Positions 33,820 to 44,471 of a stretch of DNA of 64,000 bases are shown piece by piece. This stretch comes from Bryoerythrophyllum caledonicum (Eukaryota; Streptophyta; Bryopsida; Pottiales; Pottiaceae). How positions within the stretch are numbered: the first letter of the stretch is position 1; every line of letters begins with the position of its first letter. A program made the position numbers and the translations under genes. Under the pieces are notes generated by a model. It worked only from the letters and a program-made list of their open reading frames with translations, had not been told where the DNA came from and did not search any database. The stretch is taken from assembly GCA_963971425.1 (NCBI GenBank), contig OZ020517.1:23508462-23572461 (forward strand), in the 5' to 3' direction.

Positions 33820-34104
33820 ATTCTCCCCCCGCCTTGATTTTCATGACTAGTTGGTTTTAAGGTTTTTGACTACTTGCCTGGTTTGTGGTTAGTTCATTGG
33901 CTAGTCGCTTGGTTTGTGATTCGTTGGTTGGATGGTTGACTTGTGGTTCTTTGGTTTCTTGTTACATAGTGTCTACCCTTGAGAGAAGGAAGTAGTTCCA
34001 GCTCACTAATTCCTTGTCCTGTGGGCATGGTCTTAGTAGTGGAACAAACAGACACTTTATTCACGCCGGCCTCCTTCGGAGACCGGCATTCTTCTTCTTC
34101 TTCT
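33820..34104 (+). repeat. LINE A 3' untranslated region with double-hairpin module
   Basis: After the ORF2 stop it carries GTTACATAGTGTCTACCC at 33961, then the two hairpins (AAGTAGTTCCAG... CTTAGTAGTGGAAC and GCCGGCCTCC... GGAGACCGGC), and TTCTTCTTCTTCTT directly abutting the 15-bp duplication. Same layout as LINE B. Confidence 0.88.
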
Positions 34105-34119
34105 TTGAGACTTAACAAA
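34105..34119 (+). repeat. LINE A target-site duplication, 3' copy
   Basis: TTGAGACTTAACAAA, matching 9308-9322. Confidence 0.92.
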
Positions 34120-34537
34120 CTAGTAAATCCATTGAAACCTAACATATGATTTATCTCACCTCATGTCGAATGGTCATTGAGAAATAACACGTGACAAGGT
34201 GTAACTGGTTCACATTACACATATAGTATCATCAATTAATCGCCATTCTAGCAATGAACTTACACCCCAGCGACTTGTACTATACTAAATTTGTAAAGAA
34301 ACCAAGTGCAAGCAAATCCTTGTCCTCTCCCGAGTCTCAACGCTTTTGGAGCTCAAAACCCTCGCTCTTCCTAGAACCCTCGTCTTCACCAAAATCTATG
34401 ATTTGCGCACATTTTTCATTCAAGAATCACCCCCAATCGTAGATACCGTAAAACATTCCGATGAGATATGCCATCATCCACACTTATTCATCCATCCATT
34501 TTTTATATTGTCGCACTTACACTTCAGGTTTTGAAAA

Positions 34538-34605
34538 AAAAATGTGATATTATCAAGGGTGATAGTGATATTATCAAGGGTGATAGTGATATTAACAAGG
34601 TAGTT
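34538..34605 (+). repeat. Tandem ~21-bp repeats in pogo-like element right arm
   Basis: GTGATATTATCAAGGGTGATA is repeated with small changes about three times. The core also forms the terminal repeat of the element. Subterminal repeats of this sort are often transposase binding sites. Confidence 0.7.
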
Positions 34606-34854
34606 TTACACTAAAAAAAATTGTTTCAAGGTTTTGGGTGACAATATCAAGGTATTATATTAACAAGTGTGATATTATCAAGGTTAGAGTGTATCATGTT
34701 CAGCAAGATTTACGCCTCTGGATTGAAGGATCTTCAACTAACATCTTTCATTTGGAGGTTATTTCAATCTCTCAACCTTATCATATTCAAATACGACATC
34801 ATACATACATAATATTATGGCCACCAGTGGCACCTTTTGACTTTTAAGGGTTAA

Positions 34855-35016
34855 ACACGACCATTGTGAATATTTTGAGAATGTAATCGTAGGATCTTCT
34901 TCTAAATGTGTATGAGGTGATGTGGTAAAACATTTGTGAATTTTGGTTGTACGGATTGAAAGATGATTGTAGTCAAAGTGGTCCCCCAACTAGACACTTG
35001 GTCCTTTAGGAGTTAA
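34855..35016. repeat. Fragment of TTAA MITE family
   Basis: It shares GTAGGATCTT, TGTATGAG and ACGGATTGAAAGAT with 150-215 and ends GGTCCTTTAGGAGTTAA, like the ends of the 35-850 element. A partner end was not fixed. Confidence 0.5.
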
Positions 35017-35149
35017 TGTGTTTTTGGTGATGAACACTCTATCCTCATGGAAACTAAGGGGTTCTCTTATTGATGTTATAATGTCAAATTAATTTGTTTC
35101 ACTTTATTCATTAATATTGTAGATCAATGGTAGGAATTTGAAGGCTTCA

Positions 35150-35764
35150 CCCAACTGCAAACCCCTGGAGGACAATTGTCCCCTCAAGGGACAAATTAAG
35201 TTTCAATTGAGCTCTTCAAATTCAAATTTTTTGAGATTTTTTGAGATTTTTTATTGAATGGGCATTGTTTTGATAGCACTATGATTGAAATATCTAAAGT
35301 TACAAACAATTTTCGGTGACATGCAACAAGATTTTCAGCAAAATTTGGTGACATATGGCCAATAGTGTAGCAAAAATTTTATTAGCTCTAAATTTAGTCG
35401 AATTAGAGTTTAAGCCTTTTATTTTTAATGATTCCTCTTGGAAAGGGAATGAAAATCTTTGCATCTACCATATGGATTTTTGAGCTTTAAAAATATGAGA
35501 AGGATATGTTATATGCAAAACTTGTTAGTGTATTGTTAGTTCTCAGCACGCAGTTGCATTGAAAAAAAATTATGGACATTGTCTACTCATCGTCTACTTT
35601 TAAAAGTTGGTGCTCGTTTGCCTAACATGATCCTTAAATGCTAAAATAAAAATTAGACAATCATGAATCTACATGAAATTCTTACATGTAGTAAAGATGT
35701 TTTATAAATTGAAAACATTTTGCAATGGAAAAAGGTCTAAAACCAATATATGTATGTTCTTTAT
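35150..35764 (-). repeat. Second inverted copy of the 35-850 MITE family, truncated by LINE D
   Basis: Read inverted it matches the interior of 35-850: GCATCTACC, GAGAAGGATATG, TGCAAAAC, GTTCTCAGCAC and GCCTAACATGATCCTT all have counterparts between about 300 and 560. The match fades where LINE D begins. Confidence 0.6.
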
Positions 35765-35808
35765 TCAAAAAAATTAATTAATACCAAATACTTATTAATG
35801 ACATTGCA
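35765..35808 (+). pseudogene. LINE D, first fragment (ORF2 C-terminal domain)
   Basis: In frame it gives KIN-stop-YQILINDIA, matching KINKYQPLIDDI of the C-terminal domain. It continues at 42750 with ALGWKVDPLIVITS. LINE C interrupts the two with a 10-bp duplication TGACATTGCA (35799-35808 and 42740-42749). Confidence 0.8.
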
Positions 35809-38800
35809 CCACAAAACCCAGGGCCTATGCCAAATGTGCTACGCAATCACCCTTCAATATACAAAAATAGAGAACAAATGTACTTTATTCTAAATACTAT
35901 CAAATTTCAATTGGAATACCAACATCTTGCAAAAATATACGCACCTCTTGTAAAAAACTCTCACACATTTATAATGAATACGACAACACATATCCACATT
36001 TATACCATTACATCCAAAATACAACACTTTCCCCCAACACACATAATATATGCCATTATAGTAACAATTAGCCCGTCCTTAAAATCATGCAATCACATAA
36101 TATCTTCAAACACCCAACAAGACTCAGACACCATCTAGACAACTAACTTACTACACACACTCGCAGCTCTAGAGAACCCCCCAGAGCAACACATTGCTAC
36201 CAAGCATAAATATACCCAATTTCAGAAAAAATCACCAAAACTTAATAAACCCACCAGACCTAATTTACGACAATCTATACGACAATATACACAAACACAA
36301 CACAGAAGTAAGCCCCCACACACTAAAAAATGAATTCTCCTTCCTCTCTCATGAATTGATCAATGAATCACAGAGATGCCTCAAACCCATCCACGATTAT
36401 ACTCATCCACCGGTCGACAATCATACTCCTCCAACACCACAACCCCCAACAAATTACCAACACAAAACAATTTTCATTACCTAGAACGCAGCATCTCTAA
36501 ACAACACACTTCCTAGCATCCAAAATCTGACTACAAAACTTCAAACTACTCCAACATTCATCTTCATACAGGAAACCAAAATAACAACCACAAAATCAAC
36601 AAAATACATTGAAAAACTATTTCCCGACTATAAGTTAATATTCAACAATACTCAAAGACTCACCAGATGTGTGCAACAAAGAAGACCCTCTTCACATGCA
36701 AGAGGTGGACTACTAACACTCATCAACAAAACATATGTTTTTCCTGGAAATATAATTAAAATCCCCACCCCCGCCAGCATATCACCTTACCTACAAATTA
36801 TAAAAATCACAAACAATCCACTTCAACCATGGCTACTCACACATCTCTACATGCCTTCACATCCGGATGACATTGGGCTTGTAAATGAAATACAAACAAA
36901 CATCACAAATCAAATTCAAAACCATCAAAACCACACCCATATTTTAACTGGTGATTTCAATTGAGATATTGTCCTCATTGGTCGTACAAATGGGAACCAA
37001 ACCACACCCCCTAGGACATAGACTTTGAATGGAAAACATACACGGACACTCTACAATTGTCATACATTCATACTAACACTAATTTCTCGAGACAAGGTGG
37101 AAACAACTATACTGAGACAAGCTTAATAGATGGATTTTATCTAAACACCCAAAACCACAACAATATTCTTGCACAACAAATACAGATAACATCTTAAATT
37201 TTGATCACTACCGACTCCAATTACACATCCCAAACAATGCACTAATCAGTAGAAACCCGCATTCAACAAACAACAACAACATTAGAATCTTAAATCCTAT
37301 CCCACCAAACAACATGGGAAAATTCCATAGTGCCTACTTTGGCGCAACCATAATATACTCCATAGCTTGCAAACATACAGACATACAAACATACCACAAC
37401 CACCACCAGCAGACAACCTGGTAGAAACATGGATTGCAGAAATAACACTACTAGCAACGCAAGCCAACAAACAGGTCCGTTAAATTACAACTAAATACAA
37501 CAAAGATTGTATTAAAACGGCTATATCCAAATATAGACAATTACATGACAAAAGCCCTAAAAAGATAAATAAAAAGATCTTCAAAGATAACACAACACAT
37601 GCACTTGACTACATTATAGACCACCAGGGCAACATCCTCACAAATCCAGAAGAAATTGCTAATGAAATGTACATACAAGAATCGCAAATAAACAAACCAA
37701 CAACACCTCCATGCCACCACCAAAGCACATACCATGACACATGTGTATGCAACATTAGAAAATACCCTTGGAATGAAGTAGACGGATTTACCTTAGAAAA
37801 AAGAGGCGAACCGGATACCCCTACACATACATACTTTAATAAAGGAACATTTGATATGTGTCTTAAAAAACTAAGTAAAAACAAAGCCCCTAGACCGGAC
37901 CGCATTCCAAATTTAACACTAAAAAATATGCCCGAAAAATTTCATAAACTACTATATCTTTTCTTCAAACACTGCTACAAACAAAAACAAATTCCCAAAC
38001 TGTGGAAAACTAGCCTAACTATACTACTTTATAAAAAAGGGAACCCCTGTATACTAACTAACCATCGGCCCATTTCCGTAGCAAACACTATTTACAAGTT
38101 ATACACGAGTACACTAACATCAATTTTGTCCACGTATGGAGAAATACACAGCATATTACATGACAATCTAGAAGGATTTAGAGCCGAACGCAATATTGCT
38201 CGACATATACAAACAATAATAGCTGCTCTTGAAGACGCTAAATTCACCAACCAAGACATATATATTCTATATATATATATTCAAAAATGCATTTGGATCT
38301 ATAGACCATGCAAGACTACTCAATTTATGACTGACCTAGGATACCCAAGAGACGCAATCACACTTGTTGAAAATATCTACTCACAATCCACAACCTCATT
38401 CATTGGGGAACATTTCAGGAAAACCCACCCAATACCTATACAAAGAGGCACAATTCAAGGCGACACCCTAAGTCCATATTTTTAAAATAATATTCCTAGA
38501 ACCCCTATTGAGATGGCTACAACGCGGAAACTATGGATACACATTAAACACATAAAAAATCACTATCAATTCTGCTGCATACGCCAATGACCTAGGAGCA
38601 ATATCCAATAAACCCAAAATCCTTACAAATTCAAGTAAACAAAATTGACAGATACTGTAAATGGACTGGAATGGACGCCCCAATAAATCAGTATTAAACC
38701 CCACAACCTTTAAAGCACAAATGCAGGCCATAAATATTAACTACAGAAATCAAGCTATTATAGTATTGCATCAAAAAGAAGCATATGTGTACTTAGGGGC

Positions 38801-41800
38801 CAAATGGTACCTTCATTAAAATGGAAGACTCAAACACATGTTACCACCACAAAACTCAACAAACAATGTCTAGCATTGACAAACTGCCTAGCCACTATGA
38901 AACAAAAATTTAACATGATTGACACTGTTATTAGACCCGGGATATCATATAGTTTCTATATTGTACCATACTCAATGCCAACAATAAAAAAGTTAGACAA
39001 AAAAATTATAGCAATACAAAAAACAATATGTGGTCTTCCAAAATGCACATCAAACATAATAACACAACTTCCACATGCTCAATTTGGTCTAAAAACATTT
39101 TCACTAGAAAATGACTATATAAAATGTCTTGGAGAACAACTTTAAAACGCTCTAAATGACAAAGGTAGATTGGGAAAATTATTTAAGGGATTACTACACT
39201 TCATATAAGCCAAATATGGGGGAGCAGAACTGATACCCACAATAAAAAAAACCCAGACTGCTACAGATCCCCCATTACTTGTACACTATTCTTACTCAAA
39301 ACTGAAGGAAACGCACACCTTAAAAGCACAATAAATAGTTTTCTTAAGACACTAGGACCTTTGGAATGTGTATGGCGTACAGAAACCTCGTCACTCCCAC
39401 ACTTGTTGGAACATACATCCATGAAACTACTACAAAAATTATTCATAGCAAATATCACAGCACTCAGCCAAATCACCCTACCAAATGGCACACAACTAAT
39501 GAATGAAGATGATTTCCGATTATACCATGCTAAACCCACTAAACTAATAAAAAGTGCACTAAACCTAGCAGAACAACTCTTTTGTCTTCCGAAATGCCTA
39601 ACACATGCCCTAATAACTGTAACACACATGCAAACCCACGCACACTTAAAGAAGAATATATTTGCCTAGACTACAACATCACCCCTAATATTCCCATTCT
39701 ACCTATCCACCCACCAAAACCACCACAACCACGTCACCTCATACCACCCCCACATATTCTCAAAAACCCCGCAACATATCCGTTACAACACATAATTGGG
39801 GTCAAACGCCGTACATACTATGACACTAATAATGTTAAAGTAAAGGGCACGTCATTCCATTGCCAATGGAAAAGCCATGGAAATACATACAATATATGAC
39901 AAACACAACGGGACCTATTCCCATGGCATGATCCAAATACCACAATTCACCAAATAGCATGCCTCAAGCAATACTACCAAACTCAAACTAACAAATTCTA
40001 CCAAAAAATCATACAAGCACACCAGCCTCAAGACCAATGTATAGACACACGGTTAATCACACCCCCTGTGCAAATCCCACTAGCACATATCTTTATCACA
40101 GAATGTAATCCACAAAAAGACATTAACTCACAAAAACATACCATTCAAATCCAACATAATGAAGCACACATCTATAAGAATAACGGAAAATACCTAATAA
40201 CCATCCCTACATATAGTCTAGAATGGCTTTGGAACCAATACCAACTAGCACTAAACACCCCACATAAACTAGAACCAAAGATCCAACCATTTGAAACTGA
40301 TATTGTCTAGCTATACCAAAGATACAGATACAAAATTCCTAAAACTGACCCCCTTAAAAGAACACACTACACTATATCAACAGAAGTACTAGACTTCCTT
40401 ACAACATGTAATATCCAAAAATCATACTTTCATCCCCAGTCACATGCTCTACAAAGATAACAAAAAATTTCTCACCATTCTCTAGAGACCAAGTCTTTGG
40501 TTCATTTGGTAAAGCATTTGATTACAATTGGGACGGCATTGGTTACGCACACCCACACAATAAAGAAGATGCCGAAAAAACATTACATTGGGCCAGACTC
40601 GCAGCTAAAAATAATCCAAGAAATATAACGTATCTTGTATTGCCAGATGAAGACTGGTACCAAAATCCTACTCATAAAGGCCCATATTCAAATTCCCACA
40701 TCATATGTCTATTCCGAGAAAATACCATAGCTTATTTTGAACCAACCATACCAGAAGAACTAAGCAAAAAACCCCGTACAGAAAAACCACCTTACAAATA
40801 ATATGTGTGCACCAACAAAACAGCACAATTGACACTCAAAGAAATATAGAACATCTAAAAGCACTAACCATCACCCTCAACATAGAACAAATTTATGCCA
40901 TATTAACTCCACCAACATCCACATCCAACATGGTTTACCGCAACAAACAATGGTTCAATGCCAAATATATAAACCCATATCAAACACCTATCAATACCCC
41001 AACACCACTCCCACACTATAACACAAATCTATCCCTTAAATTTAATCCAGAATATAGCTATTACACAAACGGATCATATAAAGAACCAAAAGAAGTAAGC
41101 CTGGGACATTGGCATAGTGAAAAAGCCGGCTTTGGCATATATAATGCACCAAAAGACATTAAAATAGCCAAACGACTACATGGTCTACAAAACATCATCA
41201 GAGCCGAAATGATGGCTGTCCATAAAACACTACGAATCCTAAATGCTTAATACCCAAATGAGCCCACATACATATTCACAGACTGCATCAATGTATTATA
41301 CCTCTTAAACACACAAATCCAACACCCTACTATGCACAACGGCCACCCTGATAAAACTATCTTAGCATCAATGGTGCAAATGCTACAAGCACGAACCCAA
41401 CCCATATCATTACACAAAGTAAGAGCTCATGTGAACTTTGATGGCAATAAATAAGCAGACGAACTAGCAAAAATTGGTAGAGACAAAAAACATAGGAAAG
41501 CTAGAGAACCATTTGAACATGCCCACCCTACACCATACTATTATCAAAGAAATGAATGGCCGCCTATGGAAGACAACCCAAACAAAGGCTCCATCAGATT
41601 CCTACCCAAATACCTTAAAAGATATGACTTAGACAACAACTTAACAAAACTAGCCAGAAACTTTCCAAATATAGAAAATGGACAGGAAAAAGTAACATTG
41701 ACAAAGAACTCTCCAATGGATTTTGGACAAATCCTCTTATTACAGATACACAGAAAACATGTATTATAAAATTTAGAACAGGTCAATATATGGGAAATGC

Positions 41801-42517
41801 ACGTAAACAACTATTCTTTGGTCGAGAAAGATTCCCCTCCATTACATCCCCATCTGTAACTCCACTGAACCAGACACATGGCTCCATGTATCACTCAAAT
41901 TTCAACAACCACACATTCACGCACTGATTATCAAAAGACATGACAAAGCAATATGTAAAATCAGAAAACTGCTCATATCCTCTAGTAAATCAAGATGCCT
42001 CATCTATATGAACGCATGAACCTTTCACAACAACCCTTTGGAAAACACGGCCCCACATTGGTTACTACCATGTACATGCAACACTCAAAGATGTCACTGC
42101 AATGCTAGATTCAAACATGATTTATTATGCATCTGCGGTGTGCCACACAACCACCCTCTTCCAATAATCCTAGACCCAACCATTACTATACAATTCATAG
42201 GATTCACATATTGCAATGACCGGTTCTCTCCAGAAACAATATCACACAAGATAAACAAATACCAACTTGTCTTAGATGAAATTAGCTCAATAGGTTGGAA
42301 AGTAGACCCGCTAATTGTAATCACGGCTCGAGCTAGAGCCACCACGCATATTCCCTCCATGAAATCATTGGAATCTACATTTAAGATCTCTATGATCTCC
42401 ATTAAAAATACCTTCAAAAACTTTAACACCATTGCTATCCAACATGCTTTGTCCATCCTACTCCACAAACGCAGACTAGAAAATAACCAACCCATTTCCA
42501 ACCCACATACCTCTTGA
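35809..42517 (+). pseudogene. LINE C ORF2, heavily frameshifted
   Basis: Recognisable parts: NPGPMPNVL; endonuclease remnants (36490-37250: IQETKITT, HILTGDFN, SLIDGF); reverse transcriptase (37650-39150: NKAPRPDRIP, NHRPISVANTIYKLY, EGFRAERN, QRGTIQGDTLSPYF, with YAND in place of YADD); chromodomain-like remnant (39820-40010); unknown block (40480-40760); RNase H (41050-41530: YYTNGSYKEPK, with Asn for the first Asp); and the C-terminal domain (42090-42500: IQFIGFTYCNDRFSPE, GWKVDPLIVIT). Many stops and frameshifts. Substitutions at several catalytic positions agree with long decay. Confidence 0.88.
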
Positions 42518-42597
42518 AACTAATCAATCTTACCACTCTTGCTTTCCAAAATTGTCGATATTCTCCGTTTCGTGGTATGTTATGTTTTACTGTAGTG

Positions 42598-42739
42598 TGT
42601 AGATTCAAAAGGGGGAAGTAGTTCCATTTTGCTAATCCTTTGTCCAGTGGGCATCGTTTTATTAAGTGGAACGGACAGACACTCTAGTATTCATGCTGGA
42701 CTCCTCTGGAGACCGGTGTTTTTTTTCTTTTTCTTCTTT
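42598..42739 (+). repeat. LINE C 3' double-hairpin module and pyrimidine tail
   Basis: It reads AAGTAGTTCCATTTTGCTAA, TATTAAGTGGAACGGACAGA, CACTCTAGTATTCATG, then a hairpin with GGACTCCTCTGGAGACC and the tail. The tail abuts the duplication TGACATTGCA. Confidence 0.8.
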
Positions 42740-42749
42740 TGACATTGCA

Positions 42750-43183
42750 GCTCTTGGATGGAAAGTTGACCCCCTTATTGTCATCACTTCCAAAGCTAGG
42801 GCTTCTACCTTTATCCCCTCTATGAAAAGTCTTGAAAAAATATTAAATATCTCCATTGATCCAATTAAAAAGACAATGATTCACAAAAATTAACACCATT
42901 GCTATGTCATGCTATGTCATGCTATGTCATGCTATGTCATGATTCACAAAAATTAACACCATTGCTATGCGATGTCCATACTCCTACACAAACAAAAAAA
43001 TGAAAATAATCAACCTCTCCCAGAGATAAATGATACTCCTTAAAACCTCTCAAAATCACACATTTAACTTTAAATATCATCTCTTCAAATTGAACCCTAT
43101 GGCTTTAATTGGTTCCTGGTCCTTGGTTATTGATTACTGGTACTGGCTACTGGTTACATAGTATCTATCTTTAAGAGGGGGGA
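42750..43183 (+). pseudogene. LINE D, second fragment (ORF2 end and 3' UTR)
   Basis: It begins ALGWKVDPLIVITSKARAST, the continuation of the C-terminal ORF2 domain, then decays through a tandem-repeat expansion. It reaches the 3' UTR string GGTTACATAGTATCTATC at 43152 and stops at GAGGGGGGA, where the LTR-type element interrupts it. The rest of its tail is at 50534-50640. Confidence 0.8.
42899..42942 (+). repeat. Short tandem repeat GCTATGTCAT x4
   Basis: Four perfect 10-bp units followed by repetition of the flanking GATTCACAAAAATTAACACC. The expansion lies within the decayed ORF2 of LINE D, where the neighbouring sequence matches NTIAI. Confidence 0.9.
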
Positions 43184-44471
43184 TGTCGGAACCTACTTTT
43201 CACCTTGGTAGCTATTTGAATTAGTTGGAGTGTTAGGAAGATGTAGTTTTGGTAGTTTGAGTAGTTAGTCTTTGCATATATTTAGTTTGTATTAAAAGTA
43301 TCGTAGTGCCCAGACAACCAAAATCTTAAACGATAAAAGTGTTAAGGAGGGAATCCGGATATGAGGCACCGGAACTAGATTCAAGGGGTATATCCAGAAC
43401 CAGAAGAGGATAATGATCACCGGTGACGATGAATAGTGAGCCAGGGAAGTATGCTCCAGACCCCTTTCCAGCTCGTGCTTGTGTCGTTTGGCAATTTTGG
43501 AAAGTAAAGGTTAGTAGCGAAAGATGTAAGTGGTTAGAATCCACAAGAAAGGTTGCGATCGTGTGCGGATAGGGTTACGGATTCGGAACTGGAATCTAAA
43601 CCGGAACCGGAAACCAGAAACCGGATGCGGAAACAGGAAGTCGGAACCGGCTCCGTGATTTGTGGATCTGATCCGTGATTTCCGGATCTGGTCGGGTTAT
43701 CGTTTGGAGGTCGGCTGGCAGGCTATCAGGGCCTATTTTGGCGTTTAGGTGGCCGTTTGAGGTTTCAAGGGGCACGATTGACTTCGTGGGCCATTCCAAT
43801 TTTTAGGATCCTATTGTGTGTTGGTATTTAGTGGGTGGTTGCAAAGCCATTAACGTCTTTAGTCTTCCAATGGTTTTAGACCCGGGATTCTTGGGTTTGG
43901 TGTATAGGTCGGAAGCCTTGCATGGCCACCGCTGCAACTCGAATCCAGTTCCCGTTATCTTAGTGTTAGGAAGAGGGTTTGCAAGCACCGAACTACGGGG
44001 CACCGTTCCCTAAGGTTGCATGAGATGCGCTGTCCATATTTAATGTTAAGTTTGTGTCCTTAATCTTGACACTTTTCTATCTCTTTTTGTGTGAGCTCCA
44101 AAGTGGTCTTTGTCACGGACGTACCCCATTCCGAATGGTTGTGTAACCTTCGTGAAGCCTGGATTGTGGTGGAAAGGAAGAGGTGAGAGATCCGGGTTTC
44201 TCTGGGATTCCACAAGAGGGTTAGAAACCGTAACTGGTCATAACCGGATCGAGATTCTCTAGGATTCCCGTCGTTGTAGTGAGCGAAGGATCGGAATACC
44301 TCTTACGTGACCGGCTATCCGGTAGCATCCCTGTAGTTGTGAGGAAGTAGACACCACCCTGGTGCGTGTGTTTGTCATGTGTAGAGGATGTCAGGAATGA
44401 TAGTGGAGTCTTTCGCCACTCTAATCTACAAGGGGTCCAAACACGCAATTAAGCAATTATGCACTTGGCCA

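Larger units (their letters stand above)
9323..34104 (+). mobile_element. LINE A: full-length non-LTR retrotransposon, plus strand, interrupted by LINE B
   Basis: It is bounded by exact 15-bp duplications (9308-9322 and 34105-34119). The 5' end shares GTGAGCTCCGT and TTTTCTGGTGAGGGG with the 5' end of LINE B, so both look close to full length. Order: 5' leader, ORF1, ORF2, 3' double-hairpin module with a (TTC)n tail. Without LINE B and one duplication it is about 12.25 kb. ORF1 has two stops and ORF2 several frameshifts, so it is older and dead, which agrees with LINE B having inserted into it. Confidence 0.92.
9033..34691. mobile_element. pogo-like element with TA target duplication, split by LINE A
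   Basis: The left end is CAGTCTAACCTTGATAATAT (from 9033) and the right end (34667-34691) is its inverted repeat, 24 of 25 bases matching. TA flanks both sides (9031-9032 and 34692-34693). A CAGT start, about 25-bp ends and TA duplication fit the pogo/Tigger group of the Tc1/mariner superfamily. Removing LINE A leaves about 860 bp with no transposase, so it is non-autonomous. The arms hold further copies of GTGATATTATCAAGG. Confidence 0.8.
8960..34854. mobile_element. TTAA-flanked (piggyBac-like) element, split by later insertions
   Basis: The left end reads TTAACCCTTAAACGTCA from 8960. The right end is the inverted TTAACCCTTAAAAGTCA, closing with TTAA at 34851-34854. The ends match at 16 of 17 positions. 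Without the inserted pogo-like element only about 230 bp would remain, so this would be a MITE. It is the outermost layer of the nest. The pairing is inferred from matching ends 26 kb apart and depends on the nested reading being right. Confidence 0.6.
35809..42739 (+). mobile_element. LINE C: 5'-truncated copy of the same family, inserted in LINE D
   Basis: It starts inside the 2A region (CAAAACCCAGGGCCTATGCC encodes NPGPMP) right after the duplication, and ends in the hairpin module plus a TTTCTTTTTCTTC tail. It is 6.9 kb long, with 10-bp duplications on both sides. It is more diverged and more broken than LINE A. Confidence 0.88.

Noticed and set aside
42899-42942. CRISPR-like repeat array
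   Set aside because: Units are 10 bp with no spacers; it is a simple tandem expansion.
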